Source of the DNA: Branchiostoma floridae
Taxonomy: Eukaryota > Chordata > Leptocardii > Amphioxiformes > Branchiostomatidae
Length of the DNA: 64,000 nt
Assembly (NCBI RefSeq): GCF_000003815.2
Contig: NC_049990.1
Span: forward strand, 16,643,658-16,707,657
Direction of reading: 5' to 3'
Shown here one piece after another: positions 33,958 to 44,927 of the stretch (the first letter of the stretch is position 1; each line of letters begins with the position of its first letter). Made by a program: the position numbers and the translations under genes. The notes under the pieces are model-generated. The model ran no database searches and was not told the origin of the DNA. It saw nothing but the letters and a program-made list of their open reading frames with translations.

Positions 33958-36249
33958 TTACAGAGCAATACAGAGCCAGCCGGCGATGAGCAGCATGCCA
34001 CCAATGGGGGTTATCTTGGCAGCGGAGCGCATCTCCAACAGTGAGCTGAGATAACAGCCTCCACTGAACAGGAGAGTACCGGACGCCAACAGGGAGCCAA
34101 CCTGGAGGGAAAAGAAAAGATTTTATAAAAAAAACAGAAAGGCATATTTTCATGAAAATGCAGAATGTTTTCCTGTAGCCTTTTTGTCAAGCTACACACT
34201 CACAATGATATAATATTACCATCAGGCTCAAACTTATAATGGCTTAGTAGAAAAAAAATACATCTACACATGTACTTGTTCTTAGGACCAGGTCATTAAC
34301 ATAATTATACAGTCATGTAGTACCATATGCATACTATTATGCTTGCCCTAATAACTGTACAAACAAGTACTTGCATGTGTTATGTTCATATTATATATAT
34401 AGTTATGTTCATATTTTTACATGTCCTATGTCCAGGATTAGCTGAGTAAAGTTTGTATGTCAACTAATGGATTAATAAACTTGTTTTTTGGACCTGGTCA
34501 TTAAAATGACTACTAATTACCATTACACTTTCCCTATAGTATTGTGTGAAAGTAAGATTAAAAAAATAAAGAGAATTTGCTGAACAGCTTTGATCTAACC
34601 TAAGCTCTGATTGGCTTAACAGCTAATATCAAACATGATATGTTAGACAACGGGACATGTTTGACAGTCACTGCACATGTACTAGTAACTGACCAGTAGT
34701 GGCCTGCGAGTGAGAGGGACTGCCAACAGAGCCAGGCTGTGCAGGAGGTGGTATCTGTTCCCTGTGTCAAACGTCTAGAAGAGAACACAAAAATACATCA
34801 GAATCTGATGAAGGTTTAGATGATCCAGCTTGAATCCAGGTAATAGTAATCATTATACCCCCCTCACATTAGGCGGAAATCGATCGGACGACGAGTCTGT
34901 GAGCTCCAAATTACAAGGAGGCATGACCCTGACGGGAAGGGGGGAACTCTGCCATTTCTTCGTCGGCAGCAGGGTCATGCCTCCTCGTAATTTAGAGCTC
35001 GCAGACTCGTAGTCCGATCGATTTTCGCCTAATGTGAGGGGGGTAATAGCAATACAACAGAAGTACAATGGCATTCGTATAAACTATGTACAGCTAGACA
35101 TTGACAGAAACAAGACTTAGTAGATACAATCAAATAAGTACTCACTTTTTTCTCCCCAACATCACCCCGGAATGCTGGAAAACAGTGAGTAAAATAGTCA
35201 ATCTAACATGTAGAGCATCTGTGTGCATCAGTTTATATATACATTGTACTCTTTGTAGGCAGTATACTAGTAGTAACCAAGAGCTGGAGGTTATAGAGAC
35301 ATTTTGGGTATTACTTCAAAATGTGGGCATCACTTGAAATTTTATTTTTGCAGACGTCATTTCTTTTTTTCTATGTGTGAGATTTTAAGTATAATTTCAC
35401 TATAAAGTATATTTCTTTATTCTTTTTAACAAACGAAAAGAAATTGTTAAGCCCATTACCTACAAAATGTTTGGTTTATATATGTAGGGAACACATCTTT
35501 CCAACAAATATACCGTTATGACTTCTGTGGTGTTTCACCTGGTTAAAACTTAAAATTTAAGTTAAATGCGTGAGAATGTTTGGACATGCGTGGGAATGGG
35601 TGTCTGTGCACTACCCTGTTTTGTATACTTTTTGCTAGCGTTGCACAAGGTTTGTACTTAAGAGTAACAAGCTGCATATCTACTCTTCTCAATAAATTTG
35701 ACCCATGTTAACCTTTCCATCAATGAGACTTTGGGGGTCTTGTTGTTGTTGTTGTTGTTGTCCCTGCTTAACGTCTATTTCTTCGCTAGACGTGAGCTCC
35801 AGGTACTATTTCCATCTAGGTGCTTCTCATGTGGTTGTTGCTTCTTGGTGCTTGAACTCTGGTGCTTTGCACATTCATGTAAGTTGGTGACCTATTAGTC
35901 CTCCCCGGCAAATCTCCCTGTGTCTTCTATATACTTTGAGAATGCCTTGTACATCTTTTTGTTTGTTTCTTCTCCCAGATCTTCTCTCATCCCTGGGTCT
36001 TACGGTTGGTTTCTGTCGTGGTTTCGGTTCTGAGGGGAGGGGGGCTGTCGGGTCCCAGAGGGCGGGCATTTCGGACGAGTTCCCGCCTTTATTCGACAAT
36101 GAAATCCGCCAGTTCTACTTTATCTCGTATAACCCGTATCCCAGCTATATCTTGTACCTACCGTGAGCTCCGTAAGCGCCTAACGCCACGGCTAGAGCCC
36201 CAGAAACACCGGCGATTCGGACAAACAATTCTGGACCAACGGCAGCCAT
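33958..36249 (-). CDS. TMEM256: TMEM256 orthologue, small multi-pass membrane protein, 113 aa
   Basis: Four exons, in transcription order 36249-36162, 35174-35146, 34774-34694 and 34101-33958. All have GT/AG borders and the phases join. The 113-residue product has the same length as human TMEM256 (formerly C17orf61). Matching features: an N-terminal membrane segment ending ALGAYGAH (residues 20-29), then RYHLLHSLALLAVPLTRRPL (about 46-65), VGSLLASGTLLF and a final ITPIGGMLLIAGWLCIAL. The family (DUF423-like) has no settled biochemical role; mass-spectrometry studies place human TMEM256 in extracellular vesicles and membranes. The start codon sits in AAGATGGCTGCC, a YY1-type motif common at such promoters. 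Intron 2 carries a 186-bp TIR element. Divergent to the sialyltransferase 1.7 kb away. Confidence 0.93.
34858..35043. mobile_element. TA-flanked long-TIR MITE in TMEM256 intron
   Basis: A 186-bp element with about 73-bp inverted repeats (CCCCCCTCACATTAGGCG outermost, CATGACCCTG innermost, few mismatches) flanked by TA at 34856-34857 and 35044-35045. The short centre leaves nearly the whole element able to fold as a hairpin. The TA duplication suggests a Tc1/mariner relative. Confidence 0.85.
35645..35900. mobile_element. Degenerate SINE-like repeat in TMEM256 intron 1
   Basis: Starts ACAAGGTTTGTACTTAAGAG, related to the heads at 13655 and 38245, followed by a GTT microsatellite (35743-35760) and TTCGCTAGACGTGAGC. 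Degraded; borders uncertain. Confidence 0.45.
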
Positions 36250-37516
36250 CTTGGAATCTCGTACTCAGGGTGCTGTGTCCATAAAATAAGAATACAGAGA
36301 TTTATAGACATGTTTGTCATTAACTGATTCTAACAACGCCATTTGCATCACTAAAACATGAATAAGCAAATATTTAATGAACTTGAAAATCTTTTACAAG
36401 ACTAAACTTCGGTTTATTAACTCTAGCTGTTCTGGGATCAAGACTATCACTTGACCCCTCTTTATCCTTGACCCCGAAGTTTCCATTTGTCCACGGGGTG
36501 GTAAAAGAAAAAAATGCAAAAGAATGATATAACTGTAAAGTTTTGTCTCTGATTTTTATTATTATAAACATATTTGATATTGATTCTAAAGTTTACTACC
36601 TACAATTTCAGCAACTAAACTATATAATGTTTCGTTAAGTACTTTTAGGAAAGCTTCCTATAATAAGAATGGTAGATTCCATTGCGACAATGTCTATCCG
36701 TGCAAGCTGTGTTTTGCGGCTAAGATTATGTCCATAAAAGTTCACAATCCTCCTCACAATATGTGACGCATTTTGCAGACGTGGCCAGTGTGTGATGTCA
36801 GTAGGACTGCCTTCGCCACGTCGCCAGTGAAAGGTATTGAATAGAACCATTTTTTTACGTGAAAAAAAATGGGCACCTTGCTTGAAAATTTGTTCTGAAT
36901 CATTATCTCCAAGCAGATGTTACGTTAAAGAACCCAGCACGCCGGAGAAGGGGTCCATTCAAATCTGTCTCAAGCTTTTCAATTTTTCCATCCCTCTTAT
37001 TGTTTGGGACCCAAGTTATTGTTACAATTTTTTGTTGTTTATATGTCATATAATGTTAAAGTTGTTTAATTTACCTTAACCAAGGATTTTTTTTTATGAA
37101 ACACATTATGAATATCAATTATAGCAAGGAGGCTACATTTGTAAATTATGGCAAGGAGCTTTTGTCATTTTGCTGATGAAAACTCCTGGAATATATCTGG
37201 AAACAATACCCTGGCTACTCGGATTCGACCCTGAACCCGCCAGCTTACCAACCGTTAGGCAAATAAGTCAGTCACGCTTGAACCACACTTACTCCCACCT
37301 ATGTACATAAGCTTTTGTATTTATTTCTCCCACCGTGAAAAGCGGTGTTCCAATTGCATCAAATTTCAGGTTGCATTCTTCACTACCTGGCTTTAGAATT
37401 AGGTTGGCTCTCGTCTAAGCTCAGTAACACAAAATGAGGTTGCGTTTGCAAGTGTGCAAGTGTGTATTTCTAGCACTGCTATATCCCTCGCTTCTCGTAT
37501 TGGGTCATTCCAACTA
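36250..37516. other. Intergenic between TMEM256 and ST6GAL
   Basis: Holds the bidirectional space between two divergent genes. A SINE-body fragment with TTACGTTAAAGAACCCAGCA lies at 36919-36938, related to the SINE at 46670. No TATA box or clear promoter motif was found for the sialyltransferase. Confidence 0.5.
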
Positions 37517-37864
37517 CAGGCCTCGAAATACCACCTGCATATGCAGGTAAGTGGAGGTAAAAATGGAGCTGTGCAGGTATTTCTGGTGTCTGCACCTAAC
37601 CTGCACTGATCCATTGTAGTTGTACTGGGTTTTATATATAATTTACTATGATGTAGGTGTATGTGGATTGTTATTAGCTGCATTGACTATTACCACCTAT
37701 ACTTATAAAAGAAAAAAAATAGCATTGGTTCAAGAACAATTTTAGTATGATCCATACTTCCTTAAATTCAGAGTTGTGCAGGTAAAATTTGTCTGGTGTA
37801 GGTAATTCTCTATGTTGCACCAGTACAGGTACTAAGTATGCAGAAAAAAGTATTTCAAGCCCTG
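37517..37864. mobile_element. hAT-type MITE just upstream of ST6GAL coding exon
   Basis: Termini CAGGCCTCGAAATACC / GTATTTCAAGCCCTG with AACTA on both flanks (37512-37516 and 37865-37869). The interior repeats GCAGGTA motifs. It ends 51 bp before the start codon, leaving just the polypyrimidine tract and the TAG acceptor of the first coding exon. Confidence 0.75.
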
Positions 37865-37915
37865 AACTATCTTACTACTCAACATTGACATTGTTTTGTT
37901 TTCCCTGATGCTAGG

Positions 37916-40900
37916 ATGACGACAAAATGGGTGTTTGTCCTTATCACCATGGTTACGGTCACTGCCGTATTCTGCTTGTACGTAACACGACATATCTTCT
38001 ACGTCGAGATGGTCGGAACGAAGGCCAGGGCAAAATGGATACCGGCGTATGCTAAACATCGAGGAATACATTCAGATGACTTCAGAGATAACCGAACAAC
38101 AGCAACAACATCAACAAAAACAACAACAACAACAACAGATAGGAAGACAACAGATGAACCAGTAGGTATTCCAACCAGTTGTTTTTGTTTGTTTGATTGC
38201 TTAAGTTACCTAGTAAACTTAACCTCATGGCATTTTTACACACAAGGTTTGTATTGAAGAGTACATGCTGCAAATCGGACCAATCTATTTGATCCACTCA
38301 CTCTGAGATGGACTCCTAGTAGGGGTGGGTACGGGTATGGGGTCCGGTACAAAACCGGGTTTTCTCATTGGACCGGTCCAGAAAAAACGGACCTGTAACA
38401 AATCTGATGGACCGGATGCTGGACCAATTGGAAAATGAACAAATTATATGGCCAGGCATTCACATGTTTTCGGGGTTACCTGAGTGTAGGCAAATAAAAA
38501 GAGTGAAGTAGAGTAGGGTCTACATGTATAGTCATTTTTACCAACTTTTATAGTTAATCGTACAGAGGCAGTTTGCCTTGTAGGATTTTAAAACACCATT
38601 GGGAGTCAAATACTACACAAAACATATTTCTCTGTAGCAAAATGGACCATTGTTTTGAGTATCGTCCATTCACAAGATTTATATAATGAATCAGGTCTAG
38701 GTTTAGGTCTGGACCTGAACCTGATCCTCTGGACCTGAATTTTCTGTACCGGTACCCACCCCTAACTCCTATGCTTTTCTTTAACTGCGTGATGTGTTCG
38801 TGTTCCATAACATGTTCGAGGTGTGGCTGTCCTCAAGCACGGGATTTCCATTTAATGTCCTACCCAAGGGACGGCCCTAACCGAGGTACTCATTTGTACC
38901 TGAGTAAAGGGAAGAAAATTGCCTTTTTCCTGGGCACAACAAGATTGGTAGCATAATCTGAGTGGATTCAAACCCAGAACCTGAGACTGGGTTTTCGACT
39001 TAACGCCATTAGGGCATCCCTAAACCACAGAAGGGTACTTGTTTTCACCTGTGAGTGAAGTGAGGAAAGTTGTACAAAAAAAATCAAGTGCTTTTCCCAG
39101 GGGTACAATCAAAGTCATGAGGGCTTGTTTGTCAGGAGATTTAAACCCAGGTCCTCTATGGTCTTGACCAAACACCTTACCATTACCAGGGCTCGAAATT
39201 CATTTTTGGGATTAGGTGCACTGGTGCACCCAGCTTAAAGAATTGGGTGCACCCAAAAACTTTTGGGTTCACCACTTAAATTTAAGTAGAATGTCAGAAA
39301 ATCTTAGTTACATGCTATCGAATTCTTGAACGAGTACCATGACAGACATTTTTATTATCTTTCTAACACCCAAATGTCATGAATATGATGAATACTAGTA
39401 TTCTTTGATATCTTTACATACATAAACTCAAGATAATATTTGGGTGCACCCTGTGCACCCACAGAAAATAATTGGGTGCACAGCTCCAATTTTGGGTGCA
39501 CCTGGGTGCACATGCACCCAGTATTTCGAGCCCTGCATTACCGATAACGTCATGCTGACAACTGTCTATATTTTCCCAGTCCCTCAGTAGTGAAGCCAGA
39601 CGACTCCTCTGTAGTCTCCAGTCTTCGGCCAGCTTCCGCACGCTTCCGACAGACGAGCCTCCGTGGAGACAGCTGGGGTACGGGGACATCCAGGCCAGGC
39701 CGGGGCTTCTACAGCTGTACGCAGGTGGTTTTCGCACCTGCGCAGCTGTCATGAGCTCAGGAGCAATGCTGGGCTCACGGCTAGGAAAGGACATAGGTAA
39801 GGACGTAGTGTTTACACTTCATATGATAGTCAAAGCTTCCTGCTCGTAGATTTATTCCTCTTTGTTGCCCTAGTGTAAATGGCTGCTGCTAGAGCAGTGT
39901 ACCAGTACGATGTACCAATAATACCGGTACCAGTAGAGTCAAAATCAAAATTGCCTCAAATTCTAATGTCTTTTATCCATTTGCTTTACTCCTTTTATGA
40001 TTCTGATTTCTCACATTTTGTAGGCATTCACTTTCTTGGTCTAGAGTTCAAAGCTCAGGCCTCATGGTCATGTATGTAAGGATTGGTCTAAGTATTGTGT
40101 TATAAAGGATAACTTAACACTACATATAACAGGGACATTCTTGTCTTTGAGTAGAATAATAGAGAATAATACTATAATACTGAGTAGAATAAACAATAAA
40201 CCAATAGTGCTACTCAACTTGCTAATTCTATTGGTGATCTCTATATCCGACTCTGAGTCATTTGATTGTGAGCATATAGCACTCAAAAGTATTTAAAGGT
40301 TTCAGTGTGTTTCAGTCATTTCCCTTCTAGGTAAATGGAAATTTGATGTGTTTGTCGCTTTGTACTACATACACCTCCATTGGTGATATCTGCTTTATCT
40401 ATTATATATATTATTAGGCCACACCAATTTAATTTCTTGGTTCACGGATTCGCTCGCTCCTATTTTTTGGAAAAAAAAAAAATTACTACTCAGCAAATTT
40501 TCACCATTAATGAAACCATTCACCAACTTTCTGGTGTAGCAAATTGGCCTTTATGTTATAAGCTCCTTAAAGTGTGGGTACAGGTGCTGTAGTAAAATAT
40601 AGTGTTTTTGTACTTTTTTCAAGCTGAAAACTTTTTTTCTTTATGTTTTGGATTAGCCATTACCTTTACCCCAACCATTTTACAATTTTTATTTTTATTT
40701 CGCCCTCTCGCTCCATATTTTTTATGAAAAAATCTGTGAACCAAGAAATTAAATTGGTGTGGCCTTAACTGTTTTATGTCTTAGATTCCCACGATGCAGT
40801 TTTGAGGTACAACAGTGCCCCTACGAAACGTTACCAGTCTGATGTGGGTAGTAAGACCACCCTGCGTCTCATGAACTCACAGGTCGTCGTGAAGCAGTCC

Positions 40901-43491
40901 AAGTACCACTGGTTCACCGACCCCCGGTACCGTAATGTCACCATGGTACTGTGGGACCCCATGTCGTATGGTGGTACCATGGCGGAGGTTAGTACCCTCG
41001 GTTTTCTTCAAGCTATTCATTAACCTAGGGGCACAACCCGCCGTACATGCAATTTGTCCATTTTTTAGGAGGCCACATCCGCCACATATTTCTGAGAACG
41101 TTCAGGCTACAGGGCAGGCGCGTCGCCCGTACTGGCACGTACGGGGGGCCAATCCGCAGCCCGATGGCACACAAAGTTTTGTCTGCACGTTAAGTTCTAT
41201 GGTGTGTCTGCATGCTCCAAAATCCGTCAGATTCCCTACGAGTTCGTACTGAGGCGGTACTTACCACTTGCGGATCCCAAAAGATTGCCCACGTTTTGGC
41301 AAGTAGACAGCATGTATTTGCAAGCATGGCGGGTTATGCCCTTAGCTTCACTAAGCGTGTGGCTAGCTTGTGGCTCAGCAATAAATTGGTCACCACTTTG
41401 AGTCTATTGTGCATGTTATAAAGTCACTGGTAACAAAGCACAGGGTCCATGTACACTATTGCACAATTGTATAATGATCATGAAAGCATGATAGCTATCA
41501 TTATGTATGATATATACAATGTAGCTTATCATATGCCAAAAAGCAGTAACACACACAAGCAAGTTTTGACCGTTTCCAAAATCATATCCAGTTGCTTGAG
41601 TAACTGCTTTTTGGCATAATTCTTATTACCTGGATGTATAATCTTCATCGACATAGCTTGTCATACTTTTATGTACAACATACAGATGGATATGGCTTTC
41701 TTGTCTTAGATTTTTGCGATATCATTTGACATAAAAAGATGATTTGTGTACTATACAAGGTGTAGTATTTGTTCAACCAACTATAACAGTAGAAATACAT
41801 GTTTGTACAACAAGGTTTAAAGTGTTAACATGTTGTTAACAACTTCAGCAGAATTTTGTGATACAAATATGACGTATAAGATAAATTCAGGTAAGTGAAA
41901 TTTTGTCTGTGTGTTTTACAGTGGTATAAGAAGCCAGATTTCAACCTGTTTCCCGCGTACGAAAAGCGTAGACGTGCCTCCCCTCGGGAACACCTGTACA
42001 TCATGGACCCTCGCTATCTGTGGGAACTGTGGGAAGTTCTACACCGAAACACGAGAGAAAAGATCGTCAGGAACGTACCATCCTCTGGCTTCATGGGTAG
42101 GTACTGACTTAAGTATAAGCTGGTGTGTCTTTGATAAACTGATGATTTGTTAAGACTTTTATCCATACAATCAAGTTATCTTTTCTGTATCATTAGGGAA
42201 GTACTACACAACACTTGATAATATGCAAAAGAGGGTTTAAAGAATAGTAATGTCCAAATTTTGCACGATGTACGAAATGAAAAATAAATTGGTAGACGTA
42301 CTGACTGATATGTATCTAATACTGTAACAATCTAAAAAAGAACAAGGAATAGTCATACCTTAAAGTACCAGAGTTTACCAACCTAGGATTGATGTGTTTA
42401 AAATTTTTATTTCCTACATGTAGTAGAACTATAATTATTGTGGAGTTGGATTTGATATCACCAAGCCAAAGTAGGGGCATCTTCGCTGGATAGTTTTAGA
42501 AAAAATACTCAAGATAGATGTGCTAACTGAAGGTTAGGTGTGACAGGCTGTTTAGTGTAATATAACCACCTGCTGCCATGCCACATGCCTGCAAAGCTGG
42601 TGTGTTACACCAAAGGACTGTAATACCGGCTATATAGAGTGAGTGAATGATAGGTACACTGATACAGAATCAATGTACCTCAGGGTTGTAGCTAGCCTGA
42701 AATCATTTTCCGTCCTCTCGATTTTGAATCCTATCGAGTGTCCAAGGTGCAAAACGTCGGGCCTTCCTGCAGGGGTCCGGGGACATGCTCCCCTGGAAAA
42801 TCTCAAAATCTAGACCCTCTGAAATGCTATTTCCTGCATTTTGAGGTGTGAACTTTGCTGGAAGACTGAGCTGCTCAACAGAATCTGTTTTCATTTGGTG
42901 AAAAATTACACAAGGAGACAGTTTGATAATATCTTTTACATATCGATTTTTGTCCATCACAGAGGATGGAATGGGCAAATTTTTTTTCCATTCCCAGCTG
43001 CAAAATTCCATCAAACTTTCAAATTCAAAGGACGTAAGGAGGGGTGCTGGCTCTAACCCTGAGTATTCTAATACTGATCCATGCCTTGTACTGTTTCCAG
43101 GCATCCACCTCTTGCTGTCACTCTGTGACACTGTAGATGTGTACGAGTACGTCCCCTCTAAGAGAGAGACACAGTACCTCAACTTACTAAAACATAACAT
43201 AATACTATTAAATATACAACTGATCCATGCCTAAATGTACTGTTCCCAGGTATCCACCTGTTGCTGTCACTATGTGACACAGTAGATGTGTATGAGTACG
43301 TCCCCTCTAAGAGAGAGACACAGAGATGTCACTACTATGGGGAGGAGATGGACATCGCCTGTACGTACGGAGCATATCACCCCCTCAGAGCAGAGAAGGA
43401 GCTCATCAAGAAGTTAAACATAGGACCTGAGGAAGATGTAAGGAATAAAGGGAAAATAACTTTACCTGGTTTTGGAAGTATTCAGTGCTAG
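37916..43491 (+). CDS. ST6GAL: Beta-galactoside alpha-2,6-sialyltransferase (ST6GAL type), 360 aa
   Basis: Exons 37916-38161, 39580-39796, 40785-40987, 41922-42096 and 43250-43491, GT/AG with continuous phase. A GT29 Golgi enzyme that transfers sialic acid from CMP-Neu5Ac to terminal galactose of glycoproteins. It has a type II layout: short cytosolic tail, membrane anchor at about 5-29 (WVFVLITMVTVTAVFCLYV), and a Thr-rich stem to about 82 encoded partly by ACA repeats. Sialylmotif L spans exons 2-3 (about 134-187, including DAVLRYNSAPT and GSKTTLRLMNSQ). Motif S is at about 275-301 (LCDTVDVYEYVPSK), motif III is HYYG (308-311), and motif VS has H324 and E329. Cysteines 93/360, 136/289 and 307/318 sit where the three disulfides of vertebrate ST6GAL1 fall. 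The ATG is 2 bp after a strong acceptor, so a non-coding 5' exon is expected upstream. Orthology to the ST6GAL1/2 precursor is inferred. Confidence 0.93.
38245..38900 (+). mobile_element. SINE-like repeat split by an hAT insertion
   Basis: The left part, 38245-38319, and right part, 38765-38900, together match the unbroken copy at 13655-13870. The break falls exactly on the 8-bp target duplication of the hAT element at 38320-38764. Confidence 0.75.
38320..38764. mobile_element. hAT-type MITE with 8-bp target duplication
   Basis: Termini TAGGGGTGGGTAC / GTACCCACCCCTA, flanked by ACTCCTAG (38312-38319) and ACTCCTAT (38765-38772). The interior is rich in GGACCGGTCC and GGACCTG motifs. The 8-bp duplication is the hAT signature. 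The empty site is seen in the related repeat near 13727 (GGACCCCTAT). 445 bp, no transposase. Confidence 0.85.
39187..39535. mobile_element. hAT-type MITE with TGGGTGCACC repeats
   Basis: Termini CAGGGCTCGAAAT / ATTTCGAGCCCTG with CATTAC directly repeated at 39181-39186 and 39536-39541. It contains multiple TGGGTGCACC boxes arranged in inverted fashion near both ends. It ends 44 bp before sialyltransferase exon 2. Confidence 0.8.
40417..40764. mobile_element. Harbinger-type MITE, family A copy 3
   Basis: 348 bp with inverted termini GGCCACACCAATTTAATTTC, flanked by TTA at 40414-40416 and 40765-40767. The best-preserved family A member. Only 17 bp lie between its right target duplication and sialyltransferase exon 3 (40785), so the branch-point zone of that intron is likely inside or beside the element. 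Confidence 0.85.
41028..41341. mobile_element. MITE with GGGCACAACCCGCCG ends, copy 1
   Basis: Termini GGGCACAACCCGCCGTACAT / GCATGGCGGGTTATGCCC. CpG-rich interior (GGCGCGTCGCCCGTACTGGC). A homologous copy lies at 43540-43809 and a fragment at 27305-27418. It lies in intron 3 of the sialyltransferase gene. The superfamily was not determined. Confidence 0.75.
41532..41618. mobile_element. 87-bp palindromic mini-element
   Basis: TATGCCAAAAAGCAGT at the left is inversely repeated as ACTGCTTTTTGGCATA at the right around a roughly 55-bp centre. Too short to classify. Confidence 0.7.
42681..43061. mobile_element. hAT-like MITE (CAGGGTTGTAGC family), copy 2
   Basis: Same organisation as the copy at 14871-15231, beginning CAGGGTTGTAGCTAGC and ending GCTGGCTCTAACCCTG. 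It ends 39 bp before the duplicated terminal exon of the sialyltransferase gene. The open frames crossing it are not genes. Confidence 0.75.
43101..43234 (+). pseudogene. Partial tandem duplicate of the ST6GAL terminal exon
   Basis: A roughly 149-bp duplication (about 43072-43174 versus 43221-43323) that includes the acceptor region (CTGTTTCCAG / CTGTTCCCAG) and the first 74 nt of the last exon. It encodes motif S and keeps the same phase, then diverges right after the codon for Gln305. If spliced in, it adds 20 unrelated residues ending LIHA and a TAA at 43232-43234, giving a protein without motifs III and VS. Most of the eight differences from the true exon are silent, which suggests either recent origin or constraint. 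It may be a dead exon or an alternative terminal exon. Confidence 0.75.
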
Positions 43492-43539
43492 GGATATCTA
43501 TGTGCAGTTACTAGGAAGAAAAGCTAAGTCCGTACGTTT

Positions 43540-43809
43540 TTTTTTTAGGCCATATCCGCCACGTATTTCTGGAAACGTTCAGGCTGTACAGGGCAGGCGC
43601 GTCGCCCGTACTGGCACGTACTGGGGGCGAAAGTTTTGCCTTCATGTAACGTTCTACCGTGTGTCTGCAAAACTCTGCATGCTCCAAAATCCGTCAGATT
43701 CCCTACGAATTTGAACGGAGGCGGTACTTACAACTTACGGATCCCAAAAGGTTACCCACGTTTTGGCACGTAGACAGCACGTATTTTGCACGTACGGCGG
43801 GTTGTGCCC
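43540..43809. mobile_element. MITE with GGGCACAACCCGCCG ends, copy 2, in ST6GAL 3'UTR
   Basis: Homologous to 41028-41341 through ATCCGCCACGTATTTCTG, GGCAGGCGCGTCGCCCGTAC and CCCACGTTTTGGCACGTAGA, ending GTACGGCGGGTTGTGCCC. The left terminus is missing or replaced. It starts about 50 nt after the sialyltransferase stop, so it is probably transcribed in the 3'UTR. Confidence 0.7.
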
Positions 43810-43968
43810 TTAGCTTAAGTCATCAACACAAAATTGTTCGTCAGCCCTTTTTTCATAGGTGTCATACATTTGTTTGTGTGTTTATTGTTTATTCTCAGGC
43901 ACTGTGCCTCATAAGGACGGACAATGTATTTTGTATAGTACTAGACAAAGTTTACCTTTTTCTGCAGG

Positions 43969-44137
43969 GTAACCTGTATCATTCTGTTGTTTTAAAAAAC
44001 AGGGTTCTACTTTAGGATATCAAGTCGATGGATAGTGATTTCAAACTACAATATTCTGAATATATTGCAAAAATTGTCCCTAAACACCGTTTTAAAAAAC
44101 AACAGACATAGGTTACCCCACAGATAAAGGTGAACTA
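43969..44137. mobile_element. TTCACCTTTATCC-family MITE, copy 1
   Basis: A right end, GGTTACCCCACAGATAAAGG followed by TGAACTAG, and a degraded left GGGTAACCTGTATC. Shares GGATATCAAGT with the other copies. Located between the convergent sialyltransferase and reductase genes. Confidence 0.65.
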
Positions 44138-44589
44138 GTGCTTACACAGACTACTGGTTTTAAGTTGTAGAAACATGGAGATATTAGGACTAATCTAACA
44201 GTTTTTGCAATTGGATGCAAAGCACTCAACAATACCAACAAAGTGTGATGTACATGTACATAGAAATGTATATGGTATTAGGTTATTTGTCGTTTTTGGT
44301 GATGAAGTTACTAGTACATGAGAGTAGTGACCCCATGTAAGGGGAACATAAGATATGTGAAAGAACCCAACACACTTATTCAGAAGTGTACGTAGGAGTT
44401 TACCTTGTGTGCTTGGCTATAAAAGCAAGCTGTAGCAAAGACACTCTGTCAGCTGCCAAAAACATGTTGTGAAGCAAACATTTAGTTTAAGTGAAGAAGA
44501 ATCTCTTGCATTTTGTAGCCCACTCTATTGTATCACTATTTCAAAGAATTATGTTATTCATTATTGTTATATTAATTAGGATGTTAAGC
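44138..44589. other. Intergenic, no feature seen
   Basis: Convergent-gene spacer; AT-rich. An AAAGAACCCAACACACTTAT string near 44361 is a faint SINE-body relic. Confidence 0.5.
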
Positions 44590-44608
44590 TTTATTCTATA
44601 CCTTTATT
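44590..44608 (-). terminator. Two polyadenylation signals for SRD5A
   Basis: Minus-strand AATAAA at 44590-44595 and 44603-44608, about 320-340 nt past the reductase stop codon. Confidence 0.5.
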
Positions 44609-44729
44609 TCGTACTTTGTGATACAGTTTTGTTGCTTATACTTATAGTTGTTGCCAAAACATAGTACCATGTGCAATTGTCATGCAATGAAGTTCCTTAT
44701 ATTGGAGCTCTTTAGCATTCCAAAATGTA

Positions 44730-44915
44730 AAATGCTAATATCACCTTTATCTGTGGTGTAACCTTTATCCGTTGTTTTTAATAACAGTATTTAAGGATAT
44801 CAAGTTGAGTTGACATTCCTATGTACTTGATACCCACTTTTGTTTGAAAACAATGGATAAAGGTTACCCCACGGATATAGGTTACCCCACAGATAAAGGT
44901 GAACTAGCATTATGC
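44730..44915. mobile_element. TTCACCTTTATCC-family MITE, copy 2, in SRD5A 3'UTR
   Basis: Ends ATGCTAATATCACCTTTATC and GATAAAGGTGAACTAGCAT, with AACCTTTATCCGTTG and a duplicated GGTTACCCCACGGATATAGG / GGTTACCCCACAGATAAAGG at the right. The right end lies 13 nt beyond the reductase stop codon (44928), so the 3'UTR starts almost directly with this element. Confidence 0.75.
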
Positions 44916-44927
44916 CCGATGACAGCC

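Noticed and set aside
42703-43200. 165-codon minus-strand open frame
   Set aside because: It lies in an hAT-like element and the antisense of the duplicated sialyltransferase exon.
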